A stretch of 64,000 nt of DNA from Cylicocyclus nassatus (Eukaryota; Nematoda; Chromadorea; Rhabditida; Strongylidae), in the NCBI GenBank assembly GCA_958299035.1, contig CATQJL010000001.1, positions 47,618,444 to 47,682,443 on the forward strand. Reading direction: 5' to 3'. The number at the start of each line of letters is the position of its first letter. Positions within the stretch are counted from its first letter, which is position 1. Both the position numbers and the translations under genes were made by a program. The notes below the pieces were generated by a model. That model did no database searches. It had not been told where the DNA came from and saw only the letters and a list, made by a program, of their open reading frames with translations. This document shows positions 40,201 to 52,200 of the stretch, one piece after another.

Positions 40201-43200
40201 TGATTGTGATACCGTATAATAGACAAGGGCCCAATGGAGGGGAGGGGATAGTCTGAAAATTTTTAAAACTTACTTACATGAGTTGTGAGAATTTGCAAGT
40301 GAGTTGTTTGTGCTTGTAAGTAATTCTAATATTTTTCGAATTTTTTTTGGTACATTTCAAGTTAGCTTTGTAAAAGAATATTTTTGGCGGAAGACCGCAA
40401 TGAGACCGCAAACATTTTAGGAAAACATTCCAAATATTTTTTCGGAGTGCATGGCTAGCATTGCCTCTGAACTCACGCGCATGCAGCTTAAGATTCCTTC
40501 CCAGCAACCCTAATTGTGCGCCTAAGTCATATCATCGCGTATCATGTTGACTTGGTAATCGAGCTGATAAGAAGAAAATTCGGCACGGAGTTTATTGTAG
40601 TACCTTTGCAAATTTCAAAGGTTAATACCTTGTTAGGATTCGGACCAACGACGGATCAGGCCGAAACGTCGGCGCAAATTTGCACGCTCGCAGCGCTAGC
40701 TGTCTGCGCTGCATGTGCGCGCTGTTGGAGAGAGCAAAAAGAGTGAAGAGAGGGCAGAGAAGCAGGCCATATGCGTGACCTCAAAACCCTAGCGGCGCGG
40801 TCTCCCGCCATGACGATTTTGGCCTGGTTGGGATTGGGGCAGACTGTAATTACAAGCGCTTCTTTGGAGACAGATCTCATTCTGACAGATAACTTATTGT
40901 TAGAACACGGATTATGGCGTCAAAAATGTATGATTTGTAGAATAATTTGGTAAAGACGACATTGACATCTCTTTCATGATTGTCAGGGTGTGACTACCTA
41001 GTGATTCTCGTTGTATTTCTCGTTCGCTCCTCAAGCGGCACAACATACGCAAAGGGAGCATTACGTGCGAACGGTTCTAAAGTATATATATCCACAGAAC
41101 GAAAGTAGAAAAGAGAGATTAACAATAAGGAAGTTTTTACGCACCGCTGAGAGTTATGGCATGCCCTGAATGAGCATCACATCATGCAAGCTGAGGTAGA
41201 TTAACCTTGAGGTACTTTGATGAATACGAAACAGCCTTAAGATAGAGTGTACCTCAAGGTTCATTTTACCTCGGGTAGCAATGATGAATACGTCCTCTGG
41301 TGATAAAAAGACGATGCTTTATCTATGAAAACACCGCTATTTGGTGTATACGAGGAAAAGATGGAGGGCATGAAGTGTACGTAGTGATGCGATAGCGTCT
41401 GCTCAGCACTAGCAAATGTAGACTAGAGACTTATACGTGCAATGCATATTCAAGATGAACCGAAGGACCACAAAATCTAGGGAAACAACTTGTGGAACAG
41501 CCAAGGAAAACCATTTTCTAGTATCTCCGCCAGAGTATCGAATTCAGCGTTCGCAGTGAATGCACAGTGTGTATAGGTCTTTTAATATGCCTTATATTCG
41601 AGTATTTAAAGTGCACTTACTATTGTCATAAACAGTTGTAATATGCCAAATCTTTCAACAAAGTAAAGTAGTTAGTGCCAATTTTCTTTACGATTAGTTG
41701 CACTAGCTATAGTTTCGAACTGCTACTGTAAGCTAGAATAAGGAACTGGGTTCCATGAAAACTGAAGTTTTTGGGAGCCGAGTCAAGCGTGTGATGCGAT
41801 TGGTCAACGAGGGGCCGTAAATGGGAAAGGGATCCACGGTGGGGGTGGAGGAGGGGAAGTAGTCGTAAGAGTGAGCGGGGTGGGAGTTTGGATTAATGAC
41901 CGTAAGCTTAGGAGAGAATAGTTCAGCAAATAATCATATCATGTTCCTTGCAATGCAATCATAGAATGCTGTGTATCAATGTACCTTGCAATGCAATCAT
42001 AGAATGCTGTGTATCAATGTTTAACATGAAGACTGGCTTCAAGTACGACTGAAAATTCAAAAAAAAAACTTTTGGAAGCTCGCACACTTTTGAGGGCATG
42101 TATGTGTGTAAGAGATGTTAAATCTGCCGATTGGCCTAAAAGTTCTGCTATCGAAGCCTCACTGAAGTCTCACGCACTCGATTGAAGCACATATCTTTAC
42201 CGACGACTACAGTCAATGATTTGTTCTTTTTGTAATGCCTATCATGCGACGCATACAACTTCGCTGTACTTTGGAGACGCCCTGCTACATTTGAACAATC
42301 TGGTTTTGTTTCATAATATGTGGATTTTCTTATGATTTTTATATTGTAAAAAGATTGAAAGAAAGGAGTTGTATGTGGGTCTGAACTACTGCGGAGCCAT
42401 ATAACTTAGCTCGCTGCAAAATTGCTATATCACCACGCCATCCTCCTTCTTTCTATCCTGAGAACTTCGGGGTTTTGTTGCGTCCTCGTGTGTCAAAAAA
42501 TTTCAAACTCAAAAACCTGTTTTTGATTCTTAGGATCGCATGTAAATTTGCTAGAATAGCACGCAAATTTCCTCGAGTTCACTGCTTTTTAAAGGCTGCA
42601 ACTTCTTCCTTTAAATCTGGACATTCTGCTGCATATCCATTTCATTGCAGCCTCTTACGAGGGAAGGATACTTGGTGACCATGGCCTTTTGCAAAAACTT
42701 GTATACCAGTAGATGCGTCTTGGAACGCTGACTCTGAATCTATGTTTATTATCTGCTGTGCGACTCCCTGAACGAAGTTATGGACTTTTTTCCGTATGGT
42801 TTTGCGAGATTTAGGCCATCAAAATCGTCAGTATCCGGCCTTTTTAGACTCAGATGTATCGACAACAATTTTGCTGAGCTTGAGGTGAAGCTTTACTTTA
42901 TCTGTACGCTCTTTTGTAGTGCGTAAGCGAACATTCTAACGATATTGGTGAATCTTGCATCAAAAACAGTGCAAATTTTGGTGGCAAGAAATGTTCATAA
43001 CTTCTTTCGGAAGAGCGCACAGCAGATAATGAAAACAGATTTTGAATTAGCGCTTTAAAACGCATTCAATGGTGTACGTCTCATTACAAAAGGCCACGGT
43101 CACCAAGTATCCTTTCCTTGTTAGTCTTTCTCTGACTTTAGTTTTCTTTTTTTAATTTTCTAAGTACCTTGCTTATGCACGTTTAGTAGAAAATAAATTT

Positions 43201-46200
43201 TCTAATCGCAAACATTCATTACGTTTTGAAAACAGCTTCTTTGCAAAAAATGGCGTTGCTTAAGGGGATCGGATCCTGGACTATCATTATAGCCTAGAGC
43301 GCTCTTATCTCGAGAACATTGGTAAATGTTTTTCAGTGTTCATTGAAACATAAATGAATTATGCCAAGCACAGAATCGCGCAAGAATTTCTTACCTGTCG
43401 TTAGAAAATAAGCTATTTTTAAGTACTCCATTATAACGACCGAAGTAAATTTTTCAGCATTTCTGAATTTTTCTAGCTGTTGCCTTATCTAAATTCGTTG
43501 TTTAGGAAGCATCCAAACAGGTTACAGTTTGAATGTCGGGAAGTCCTCCTTCGTCTATTAATGTCCTTTCTCCCCATCTTTTCGCGACGACGACACAGCT
43601 CAGCAAATCTTTTTTGAATTTGCCTACTTACCCAGTCTACTCAAAGTTACTTTGAGAGGTTTTTAAGCAATCTATTACCCTAATTTCCGGGGTATAAGGC
43701 GCAGTAGCTTTCGCCGCGCGCGGACTGATATATGATGACGCTCGCGATGCGCGGCGTCGCAGCAACCTCCCTCACCCACCAGTGGCTTTTTGCTCCCGTT
43801 CTTTGGTATTTTCCTTTTAATAGTAATTTGATTCAGAACAAACCTCTCCTCTTTTATCCTTCAAAAATGACAAAAGTAAAACAAAAACAGCACCTTTAAA
43901 ATACCAGTAATGTCATTGTAAAGGAAAGCACAGTTTAGTACCAGGAGTTTTACTGGAAATGAAAGAAAAGCACAAATATAGCAGCGGTAACATTGGAAAC
44001 AAAAGAAGGAATTATCTAAACACTATAAACACTATTGAGAACACCTTCCTCTCACCTGCAGAAACGATTTCAAAGATACATAAATTTTGAGAAGAGTAAA
44101 AAAACTTATGAGAAGAGTAAAAAAAGGTAACTGAAGGCATGCTTTATGGGCAGTGAAGTATAACGACAGCACACTGAATTTTCAGCTTTCTAGATCTAGG
44201 GAGCAATCGTTTAAAACGCGTCTTCGCGCTATTGTTCGCTGCGGCGGGTGCGCCATATACAAGGTGCGCCTTATACCCCGGAAATTAGGGTACTTGCATT
44301 GTTTATAGATAGATTTCTCTTCCTCTAGCGTATGATCTCTAGTTAAAGGCATCGTCCACCATTCTCGACCTCCATGTTTTGGTCGTTCCGGGACCTTCTC
44401 ATGTCCCTGATTCTGAATATGAAATCGAGAATCCGCGATAACTCCGACAATCCCCGTTCCGGAAAACCCGGAGGCCAGTTCTCCGGGGTGATTGGATGAG
44501 TGCGCAGAGATGGGCGGGCATTACTGGAGGAGTGCCCGCCCACCCCTGGGGGCGGGGGGGGGGTGCCGACTTGGAGGTCCAATGTCCCTTCGCTAATCCG
44601 TTGCGTCTTCTCGCTTCAAAAGCGACATTTTGCATCGCGACTTGGGTTTTGTTTTGGCTTGATAGGGAGTCCTACCATCATAAGCTGCCAAAAGCTCAAG
44701 ACTCTCTTCTTGAAATGGACCGTGCCTTTAAAGTCTATTGGCATCCTTTAAGGTGATCTGACATTCGTTAAGGCAGGTTCTAAGCGTTGAGGGGAGGGGG
44801 GCGTAAAGGAGGAGTGCATGTCAAGAGGCACGATTGTCATTGTCAGATGGACATCAAATAGCACATAACAATTTTTTATGACTTTTTAAAAAGTTCAAAA
44901 TTCAGAACGAGCTATTTGAGATGGTTACATAAGTTGAACAATCTTGATACCTTGGAATCAATTCAAAACAGTAATTTTGAAGGTCGGAGATGAGTGGCGT
45001 AGTGGTATAAGGCGCCCCTATAACCAGATCGGACACAGGTTGAATACCCGCCCCTGGGCCAACCAATCCCCTTTGGGGCCGGTTAATTGGTACCAGAGTA
45101 ATCTAGGATGATAAAAGCATTGACGTGGTAAACGGTTGGCCCCGCAAGTCACTGTAATAAGCTCGCACGCATACAACTGCCTCTTCGACTATGAAGTAAT
45201 GTGCGTTCGGCGAATGCCCGCAGAGGGTATTGAAGACGCCCAATCCTTAATCCTTTTATCCTTTGATTTTGAAGGTCAAAAACCCATGAAAATGCAATTG
45301 AGAACAAATCTCAAATATTTCGGTCCATTTTCGAGCAAAAGCAACCAAATTCAGCAAGTCATGACCTCATACAGATAGTAAGCTGATGCTTTGTCTGGTA
45401 CTTTTTGAAGACTCGCGTAGACTAGGCAGAAGCCTCTTGACCGTCTCCCATAAAAGAGGGAGTCCCGGATTTCATCAATACGTTCGACCAAGGAAGAAAT
45501 GTACAAATGATGCATTTTGGCTACCATTTGTGTTAACACTGCCTTGTTTTCAGGTGTATTTCACGCGTAAAAACAGTGACAAAAAGAGACAGTTTCGCAA
45601 TTGCATGGACAAAATGCATGTGGAAAATGGTGTCCTTGATAAAGAGACAGACTACGAGGTTAAGGTGGCTTGGTCTAATCGGTATTCCGACATAACCGAT
45701 TTTTCGGAAGCGAAGCCGTTCCGAACTGGGTATGTCATTTTTGTCATCAGTTCGCAATGTAGCTGCTCCGTTCAAGATTCGGTTACCCATCAGCCCCTCG
45801 CGGTGTTCAAGCAGTGGCTGTGACCCCGGATACGGTATATCTTTATTGGAACTTGCCAGAGACGCTAAATGCTCCTATCTCGGAAATCAAATACAAGGTA
45901 GAAATTGAAGGTTTGAAGGCAGTGGCCCGGGAAGATTGTAATTACGAGCTTTCCGTTTATCCTTGGCATTCTGGATGCGCTGAGTCTAGGGATGTGCTTG
46001 AAAAGTTAGAAAGGAGCACTTGATGACGTTTTCCGGCCTTGTTGCTGGAGGGGATGGGCGAGCTATCGCCAACTGGTTGCGATTTGCTGCCTGAACAGAT
46101 CAGCCAATTGCCTCCAAAATGGGTGAAATTACAGAATCCTGCAGCCAGTCGCTGTTTTTGGCAGGAATCCCTCGCCCAGCACCCTCAGCAACCTCCAAGG

Positions 46201-49200
46201 CAGGAAAACGCCGAAAAAGCACTTTTTGACTTCTCAAGCACATCTCGTACTCAGCCGATTCAGAAGGCCATGTAGGTGCGAAAAGCACACACGCACAATT
46301 TTCCCGGGATACTGCCTTTAATGATCGAATTATCAATTACATCGTTTGTCTAGGTTTTACAACAAGCGTCGACCCTCTCCTCTCCTTCTACAATCGCTGT
46401 GCGAGAGTACATGGATGGGAATTTTTCTCCAAACACATCGGATTCAGCGTCATGCTTGATCAGTCCCTGCCAGGTTAAACTTCCGGACTTGAGACCAGGA
46501 ACTGACTACAAGTTTTGGGTTCGTTTCGATTATTTCGCATCTGTGAAGCATCATTTTAAACGCAAATTTCACTTTTCAGGTACAAGCAATTCACAAATCT
46601 CACTTGAATTCACAGTTCGAGGAACCCGATGCTCTTTCTCAAGAGGTTGATTCAAATTGATCAGTATACCTTGCCGTTCTTTTGTCGGTATAATCCGATA
46701 AGAGAGTCTTACCTTAGTTATTCGACAGCTGCTTTTTTGCAAACACGTAAAAGTCTTCAATAACCTTTGGTAATGTTGCTTATACTGGCACTGATAATGC
46801 TTAGTTTTTTTTATAGTTTGGCGATTTGGACATTAGCGGACAAAGTTTACAGGCGCAATAAATTTTGCGAAAATGATTGACTTTTGTGCCCTAGCCACAA
46901 CTCTCTTTTATGCATATACCCGTATCTCCTGAAATCGACCTGTCTATCAGAGTGGATCATAGCAAGATTTTTTTGAAACCAGCTGTATGCTAGATTCCGC
47001 TCTGTCCCCTCAGTAGTCATGCCAGAATAGACTCACTCATTCTGCCCAGGCTTTCCGTGTTAGTTCTTTCTTCCACTGCCAAAAGTGCAAACTTTGATTC
47101 CATTAGGATCATTTAATGATCAACCTAATGAGTGCCATGTCTACAATCTTCAACCTACCGTGTGACTAATTTCGGCCTTCGCAAGCGATAAAGAATTTAT
47201 CGTTGTGTAAGATATCCATCTTGTAATTTATGTGATATCCAAAAAGCTTACTGTTTTCGTTTTTTTTACATCGTTAACTGCTCGAGCGCACTAATCAGAT
47301 CTCAAGTTTCAAAAAATAAGAAATTATTACAAACTTGACAAAACCAGTAAAAAAATGTCTGCGCCATTCACCCTCCCTAATCCTCCCTTCCCATAAAAAA
47401 TCAAAATATGCACATTTGCTTCATGTCTGTTGTGTTAGTTCTGAAGAAAAGAAATAGCAAGTTTACAAACTTTGATGCTTCTATTGCTTTTTTCTTTTTG
47501 AAAAAAGTGCCAAATTGTACTTGTTTATGCCGAAAATGGAAAGATATAGAAACGCTAACAAGCAGTATCATCGATTTGCAATCAGGCTAACCCTAAATGT
47601 GTCCACACGTAAGGCATGAGCAGTTTGTTGTTATTGTTCACGCCAACTTCGTTTTTTCCTGGCTACATTTCTTGGCAATCCCGCAACGCTTCCACCCCCC
47701 CCCCCTTTTTTGCACAAGACTATCTTAATGGACAAGACACACACAAGCTTTCTTCATAATTCTACAACATACCATTTTAAAATTTGAGTAGTAATCGCTG
47801 CTTGTCGTCTCTAGGCGTCTGCCCGCACTAAAGACATTCCTGGGACACTCAAGCCCGACAATGTGACTGGTTCATCGCTACTGCTCAGATGGAACAGTTT
47901 GCAAGCAGAGCAGCTACCTAACAGCATATCAGTGCAATACAAAGAGGCCAGTGATTTCTGCTACGCATTACTCCTATGTGACACAACACTTCCCATTAAA
48001 GATCCAAAAAAAAGAACTTTTTTAGACTGCTTCTACCGGGAAATGGAAGACTCCGTCAAACGCATCGTTCGATCCCTCTCTAACAACGATATTAGGTGAG
48101 CTGTAATCCAGATGAGTTATTGATCTTCGCTATTCTTCCTTACAGTGCGTATCAATGGGCTTCTCTCTGCCACTTCGTATGATTACCGTTTTGTCGCAAA
48201 CTACTCGGGAACGTACACAATTGAAAGCAAACCGATACCATTCGAAGAATCGTATTATCAAGCAGTTAAACAGCAAAAAACCAAAGGTACGATCTTGTTC
48301 ATTCACCTACATCCACCCTCTCCAGCGCTCGGTAGCACAAGAATGTTTTAGAAATCTCGACTAGGTTCTTCGCATAATATTAGGTTGTAACATAAGTCTT
48401 GAGACACTCTATATTCTTTGGTGATACGTCATGCAGTTTACATTTTCGATAGGTGTTTATGGCACCATTCGATAGAGCAAAGCAATCCCTACAAGGTGGT
48501 CTGCAAAAGTTCGCCCCAACTTCGACCGATTTTAAGTTTGCATCCAGAATGTGAGCGTACTGAAGGCTCAGAGAGTCGCAAAAAAATCCATATCTTCGTT
48601 CAAAAAAATCCTACGAATCTCCAACTTGCTCACAAAAATTGCACGTTACATCAAACACTCATATGTACCGTTTTTTCTTCCTCATATATAAGTCGAGTAA
48701 ACGCAAGTTTTCAAGGCTTTACAAAAATGAAACTAAGCTGTTTTTACTTGTGTAATCTTATATATAAAGCTGAATGTCTGTCTGTATGTCTGTCTGTATG
48801 TATGTCTGTACGTATGTGCGGAATAGAAATTTTTATTTCTGAACCGAGCGGGACCAAACTTGGCACACATATACTTCGGGGCAGGGAGCGTGTCATAGGC
48901 TACTTTTCGTTATCGATCGATATCGATTTTATCGATTTTTATCGATTTTTTTGCTGAGTTCACCTACGGGGCCGGGAGTTGGCACAGGGAGGTAATCGAG
49001 CATGGGGATTCCGAATACAATATTGGTTTTCAGGATTATCGATTACTTTTATCGATTTTATCGATTTTTTTGCAAAGTTTGAGCTACGGGGCTGGGAGTT
49101 GGCACAGGGGGGGGGGGTAATCGAGCATGCTGATCACCCCCAAGGGGGGTGATCAGCATGCTCGATTACACCCCTGTGCCAAATTCCAACCCCCTAGCTC

Positions 49201-52200
49201 AAATTTTCAAAAAATCGATAAATTTGATAAAAGTAATGGACGATCCTGAAAACTAATATTGTATTCGTAATCTGCATGCTCGATTACCCCCCTGTGCGAA
49301 CTCCCAGCCCGTAGCTCAAACTTTGCAAAAAAATCGATAAAAATCGGTAAAATCGACATCGATCGATAACGAAAAGTGGAGTATGACACGCTCCCTGCCC
49401 CGAAGTGTATGTGTGCAAAGTTTGGCCCCGTGCGAAGCCGGGTACGCCAGCTAGTTGTATACTAAAATCCTTATAAGTATAACCGTAGATTTTTAGCTCT
49501 CCATAGGCCTTACTTTTCGAGAAATATTGATTTTAGCATGAGGTACTGGAGTAAGGAGAGCTAAATTCTGTAATTTTTGAAAAGTAGGGCCTATGAAAAG
49601 CTGAAATCTGCGGTTATACTTATAAGGGATTGTAGTATACAATTACATAAGTGAAAACAGCTTAGCTTTGTTTTTGTGAAAACTTTCATTTACTCGATTT
49701 CTGAATGAGAAAAAAATTCAGGGACGGTACATATGAGTGTCTGAAGTAGTGTGTGATTTTTGTAAACAAGTTGGAGATTCGTAAACTTTTTCGAACGAGG
49801 ATATGAATTTTTCGCGATTTTTGAGCCTTCAATACGACTCACATTCTGGATGCAAACTTAAAATCGGTCGAAGTTGGGGCGAACTTTTGCAGGCCATCTT
49901 TTAGGGCTTGCTTTGCTCTATCGAATGGTGCCTCGAAGACCTATTGAAAATGTAAACTGCATGACGTATCGCCTTAAGAAGTTAGAGTGTCTCAAGACTT
50001 ATGTTGCAGCCTAATATTTTTATAAACCGTGTTGATGCTACATTTGGAGTGGACGAAAAGTCACCCTCTCATATATTGAAAAATTCGTGTCGATAGACTG
50101 CAAGCACGGATGAAAGGAAGTTTCTTCGCACACGGCTGAGAGCAGGCCGGATATCATCTGTTGTTGTAAAAATCTACAACCACATTCGAATGCCCTGTTT
50201 TTGTGTGATGAAGTGACGACCTCCTCAACCAAGTTTTAGCGAATGAAAGCGCTGAATGTACTGCCGAGGTGCCTTTAAGGACAAGGTGAGTACTTTCAGG
50301 GCGCGTTATCATCACGGAGGCCTAAATTCATCCTGCATTCGTTCTTCTACCATCACTTTATTCTCTGTCAACCATCATCCGCTCCCCCCCCCTTCACACC
50401 CTATAGAAGTCTCTCCACTAGAACGTGACTTAAGAGGTCTTTTACAGCTGGAGTGCCCACCGCGCCATTACATGTGGAAGCCAGAATGGACGACGAAGGC
50501 TGGATAGTATCATGGAAAGGACCATCAAGTGACGGTGGATCACCCATCACCAGTTATGCTGTTGAGGTAAAATATTCACAAGGCACGGATTAATGCCAAA
50601 TTACCAATCCCAGATGAGGCATAACCGTTCGTCGGAGTGGGAGATTGGGGAAAGAGGGCTAGATGCTTGGAGAGTGTGGTGGAGACCTGCGAAGAGTGAC
50701 CGACGTAATTGGGAATTTCGGGTGCGAGCGACAAACGCCGAAGGATTTGGTGCTTATGGCTACTCCAGCGATAACGCTGGTAAGATTAAACTAACGTAAT
50801 AAGTTCTCTACTACTAAATGTTTTGCAGCACCTCCGACTATAGAACAGTCAACACAGTCATGGCTTTACGTTGTTCTTTTTGTCTCTCTTATCGCGATCA
50901 TCGTGCTGTTGTCTCTAATATTCTTGATGAGTGAGTTCTAGCCAAATGCAATATTTGATCGAACCGTTTTGAGATATTGGCCACTATTTAGTGCGAGCTA
51001 GAACGCGAGCAGCTCGATTGAAAAAAGAACGCACACAGGACAAAAACTGCATAACCTTGGAAAAAATTGCTGGTCTTCACAGTGCACCGTACCAGCCGAT
51101 GCCTCCTGAAATGCTTAACGAAATCAAAAGTCAGTTTTCTGAGTTGATCATTTTTTCTGCACTTTTCAAATATGAAGTTTATTTATGTACAGCATGAACT
51201 TAAGATCTCCCGCATGTACGCTCAGACTATATCCGCTTAGAGAAGAAGCTCGGCACAGGAAGTTTTGGGGAAGTGTGGGAAGGTGTCGCTACTAAATTAC
51301 CGATGAGAGACAGAGAAACAAAAGTAGCTATCAAGGTTTGTGTGTTTGGCTAGAGTCGCGCATGGACAAGAATTTACAATTGCAGACTCTTCGTCAAGGT
51401 TATGAAGAAGCGGAGAAGATAAAGTTCATAAAGGAAGCCATTCTCATGAAGTAAATGCTCGCTTTTTTCTTTTTTCGTACTATCGAGGTGCTAATAGTGT
51501 CTCCGAAAAGCGCAAAATAATAAATTCAGGAAATGCCAGTTCTTTTCAGTAACTTCGATCATCCAAACATAGTAAAACTTCTCGGAGTTTGCATGGAAGG
51601 TCCAAAAGAATATCTCATTCTTGAACTTATGGAGGGAGGAGATCTCCTAAATTTTCTAAAAGCCAGGTAAGTACTTTTTTCTTTGATGAGCCGCCATTGA
51701 GAAGAAGCATTTTTGATAAATGTTCGGGTTTGTAGAGCGTCTACTACCTTGTGCAGCACTGTCTTTGTTAAATAGATAGGTTAATAGATTAATGATAACA
51801 TAGTATGGTACTGTTTCGCCTTTACCCCTGTACAGGTATCAAGATGAGTAAACACTCCCGAAGCATTTCAGTGAGGAAGAGTGGCTTGAATGGAAGACTA
51901 ATGGTTTAGCTTTGAGCGCTGCTGTTTTTATGCCTCAAGGTTTATATACCGTTCGGATAAAGCAAAATATAATATTTATTACCCACAAACAAGATCAGAA
52001 ACACGAAAAAAAGTTTTTGGATTACATGCTTGATAAAATGTTCAGAGTTTTTAAAATGAGTGAAGTACCGGGTACTTATGGAAAATACATTTACTGAAAG
52101 TAAGGCATATTATAAACGCATCTGCGATAATATGAAAATTATAATTAAGTGCGTAAAGTTCATATACTAGAAGCAATAGTCTTTGTTTGAAACTGTCAAG

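Larger units (their letters stand above)
31735..45553 (+). other. 13.8 kb rol-3 intron, repeat-rich
   Basis: Splits one FN3 domain between its B and C' strands; phase 0 at both ends. Contents: MITEs 33193-33575, 33983-34611, 37332-37656, 39921-40123, 42660-43118, 43676-44292 and 44343-44732; a degenerate tandem of the AAACTTTGCACAC monomer (35285-36300); a 3 kb inverted-repeat element (38275-41297); a 38-bp tandem duplication (41946-42021); and a SINE (44986-45265). The stretches 31735-33190, 34612-35280, 36660-37330 and 41300-41940 show nothing I can name, apart from a 15-nt G run at 32421-32435. Confidence 0.75.
48287..50447 (+). other. 2.2 kb rol-3 intron occupied by palindrome P6
   Basis: Phase 1 at both ends. 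About three quarters of it is the palindrome 48381-50013. The remaining 50014-50447 shows nothing beyond a C run near 50382. Confidence 0.8.

Noticed and set aside
44986..45060. Possible tRNA gene
   Set aside because: A and B boxes are present but there is no full cloverleaf or acceptor stem, and the unit continues 200 nt to a duplicated target site. Called a SINE instead.
45898..46023. Read-through of the FN3 exon past EIKYK
   Set aside because: Open for about 40 codons, but splicing at the GTAGAA donor to 46354 gives a normal FN3 strand (KYKVLQQ), and the read-through ends in a stop.
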